From JAXGQD01 sp964401615 (GTDB lineage Bacteria; Bacillota; Clostridia; Saccharofermentanales; Fastidiosipilaceae), in contig CAYNZF010000007.1 in NCBI GenBank assembly GCA_964401615.1, positions 1 to 41,171 of the forward strand: a DNA stretch of 41,171 nt. The letters are read 5' to 3'. The notes beneath the pieces are model-generated. The model was not told where the DNA came from, ran no database searches, and was given only the letters and a program-made list of their open reading frames with translations. Positions 40,281-41,171 of this stretch are shown here, in pieces (the first letter of the stretch is position 1; each line of letters begins with the position of its first letter). The translations under genes were made by a program, and so were the position numbers.

Positions 40281-41087
40281 ATGTATGACTCAACTAAAGA
40301 GGGCAAAACCGAAATCAAGCCAGAGTCTTATCAGGACATCAACGCCCGCACTGTAGACAAGTGGGTGGAAGAAGGTTGGACGTGGGGGCAAGCCATTTCA
40401 CACGAGGAGTATCTTGCTGTTGGGGCCGGCGTCTGGCAGCTTGTCCTGACCCCAAATAAAGCCGTACCACGCGACTGGCTGGGCGAACTTAAGGGCCGTG
40501 CCGTCCTGGGTCTGGCCAGCGGAGGAGGGCAGCAAATGCCCATTTTCGCCGCTCTGGGAGCGGTCTGCACCGTCCTGGACAATTCTACTGCTCAGATTGA
40601 GAGCGAAGAACGCGTCGCGGCCAGGGAAGGTTACCATATCAATATCATTAAGGCTGACATGACAAAGCCGCTTCCTTTTCCTGATGAGAGCTTCAATCTG
40701 ATTTTTCACCCGGTCTCAAACGTCTACGTCGAAGAAGTCAAGCCGATTTTTAAAGAATGCTATCGGATCCTGAAAACGGGCGGTGTTTTGTTATGTGGTT
40801 TGGATAACGGAGTGAATTTTTTGGTTGACGAGGAGGAAAAGTCGATCATCAACCGTATGCCCTTTAATCCGCTGCTGAATCCGGAGCAGCGCGCACAGCT
40901 CGAAGCAAGCGACGCCGGGATTCAGTTTTCGCACACGCTCGAAGAACAGATAGGTGGTCAATTAGAAGCGGGTTTCTTCCTTACTCATTTGTATGAAGAC
41001 AGCAACGGTGAGGGAAGGCTGCACGATTTGAACATAGCCACGTTCATCGCGACGCGAGCGGTCAAAACATGTAAGAATCCACAATAA
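40281..41087 (+). CDS. Class I SAM-dependent methyltransferase
   Basis: 268 residues of the Methyltransf_11 type. The SAM motif is VLGLASGGGQQMPIFAALG (near 74-92), where the usual Gly-rich GxGxG reads ASGGG; LDNSTAQIE and IKADMTKPLPFPDESFNLIFHPVSNVYVEEVKPIFKECYRILKTGGVLL are motifs II-IV. Substrate unknown. The N-terminus (ARTVDKWVEEGWTWG) is typical of a group of small-molecule methyltransferases in Clostridia. GGGGATTT before the ATG is a weak ribosome binding site. It lies after the ppdK terminator; no promoter is obvious in the 30 nt between. Confidence 0.85.
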   Translation: MYDSTKEGKTEIKPESYQDINARTVDKWVEEGWTWGQAISHEEYLAVGAGVWQLVLTPNKAVPRDWLGELKGRAVLGLASGGGQQMPIFAALGAVCTVLDNSTAQIESEERVAAREGYHINIIKADMTKPLPFPDESFNLIFHPVSNVYVEEVKPIFKECYRILKTGGVLLCGLDNGVNFLVDEEEKSIINRMPFNPLLNPEQRAQLEASDAGIQFSHTLEEQIGGQLEAGFFLTHLYEDSNGEGRLHDLNIATFIATRAVKTCKNPQ

Positions 41088-41171
41088 AGCGCAGCTGAAA
41101 GTATCTGGAAGCTGAAATGGCGGGCTTTGAGGGTGAGGGGGGCTGTGAAACGCCCGGACGAGTTGCAAAAA
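41088..41171. other. Right-edge sequence
   Basis: 84 nt after the methyltransferase, without a recognisable gene, hairpin with T-tract or promoter. Confidence 0.3.

Overview
The window is about 41 kb of a moderate-G+C genome that reads as an anaerobic Firmicute of the class Clostridia. Supporting signs are AGGAGG-type ribosome binding sites with frequent GTG/TTG starts, a glycyl-radical enzyme with its SAM activase, a 2[4Fe-4S] ferredoxin, pyruvate phosphate dikinase, RemA, a c-di-AMP receptor of the DarA family, RicT, YfhO, and the conserved Bacillus/Clostridium gene order decarboxylase-tmk-darA-holB-ricT-yabB-rsmI. I cannot name a genus. No tRNA, rRNA, CRISPR array, transposase or prophage gene was seen.

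Left third (1-8.4 kb): a frameshifted zinc-dependent phospholipase C-like gene (167-783); a ROK sugar kinase and a large glycyl-radical enzyme on the minus strand (815-4368); and, divergently, the radical activase followed by a D-2-hydroxyacid dehydrogenase (4778-6719). The 409-bp divergent spacer carries a consensus promoter for the glycyl-radical enzyme and three operator-like dyads. A zinc-ribbon, single-TM repeat protein (6726-8357) lies convergent to the dehydrogenase.

Middle (8.4-16.5 kb): a metal-efflux operon (CadC-like ArsR repressor, stand-alone HMA metallochaperone, P1B ATPase), three small genes (DUF1801, DUF6054-like, cupin), a SauUSI-like type IV restriction enzyme (PLD, SF2 helicase, DUF3427), and a Gln/Asn-rich disordered protein.

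Core cluster (16.5-24.6 kb): a divergent Orn/Lys/Arg decarboxylase homologue, a patatin, tmk, darA, holB, ricT, a ferredoxin, a YabB/TrmN6-type methyltransferase and rsmI. Relative to Bacillus, yaaR and yabA are absent, while the patatin and the ferredoxin are extra. A strong terminator after the ferredoxin overlaps the apparent ATG start of yabB and points to a TTG start downstream.

Right part (24.6-41 kb): yfhO; rplM-rpsI; tsaE-tsaB-rimI (t6A tRNA modification and protein acetylation); a Crh-like HPr paralogue with Glu at position 15 and Ser at 46, followed by uvrC and a metallophosphoesterase; yicC-remA-gmk-rpoZ-glyQS; ppdK; and a methyltransferase. These are mostly housekeeping genes. The less ordinary items are the glycyl-radical cluster and its regulatory spacer, the Crh-like protein, the extra genes in the tmk-ricT cluster, and the Gln/Asn-rich protein.
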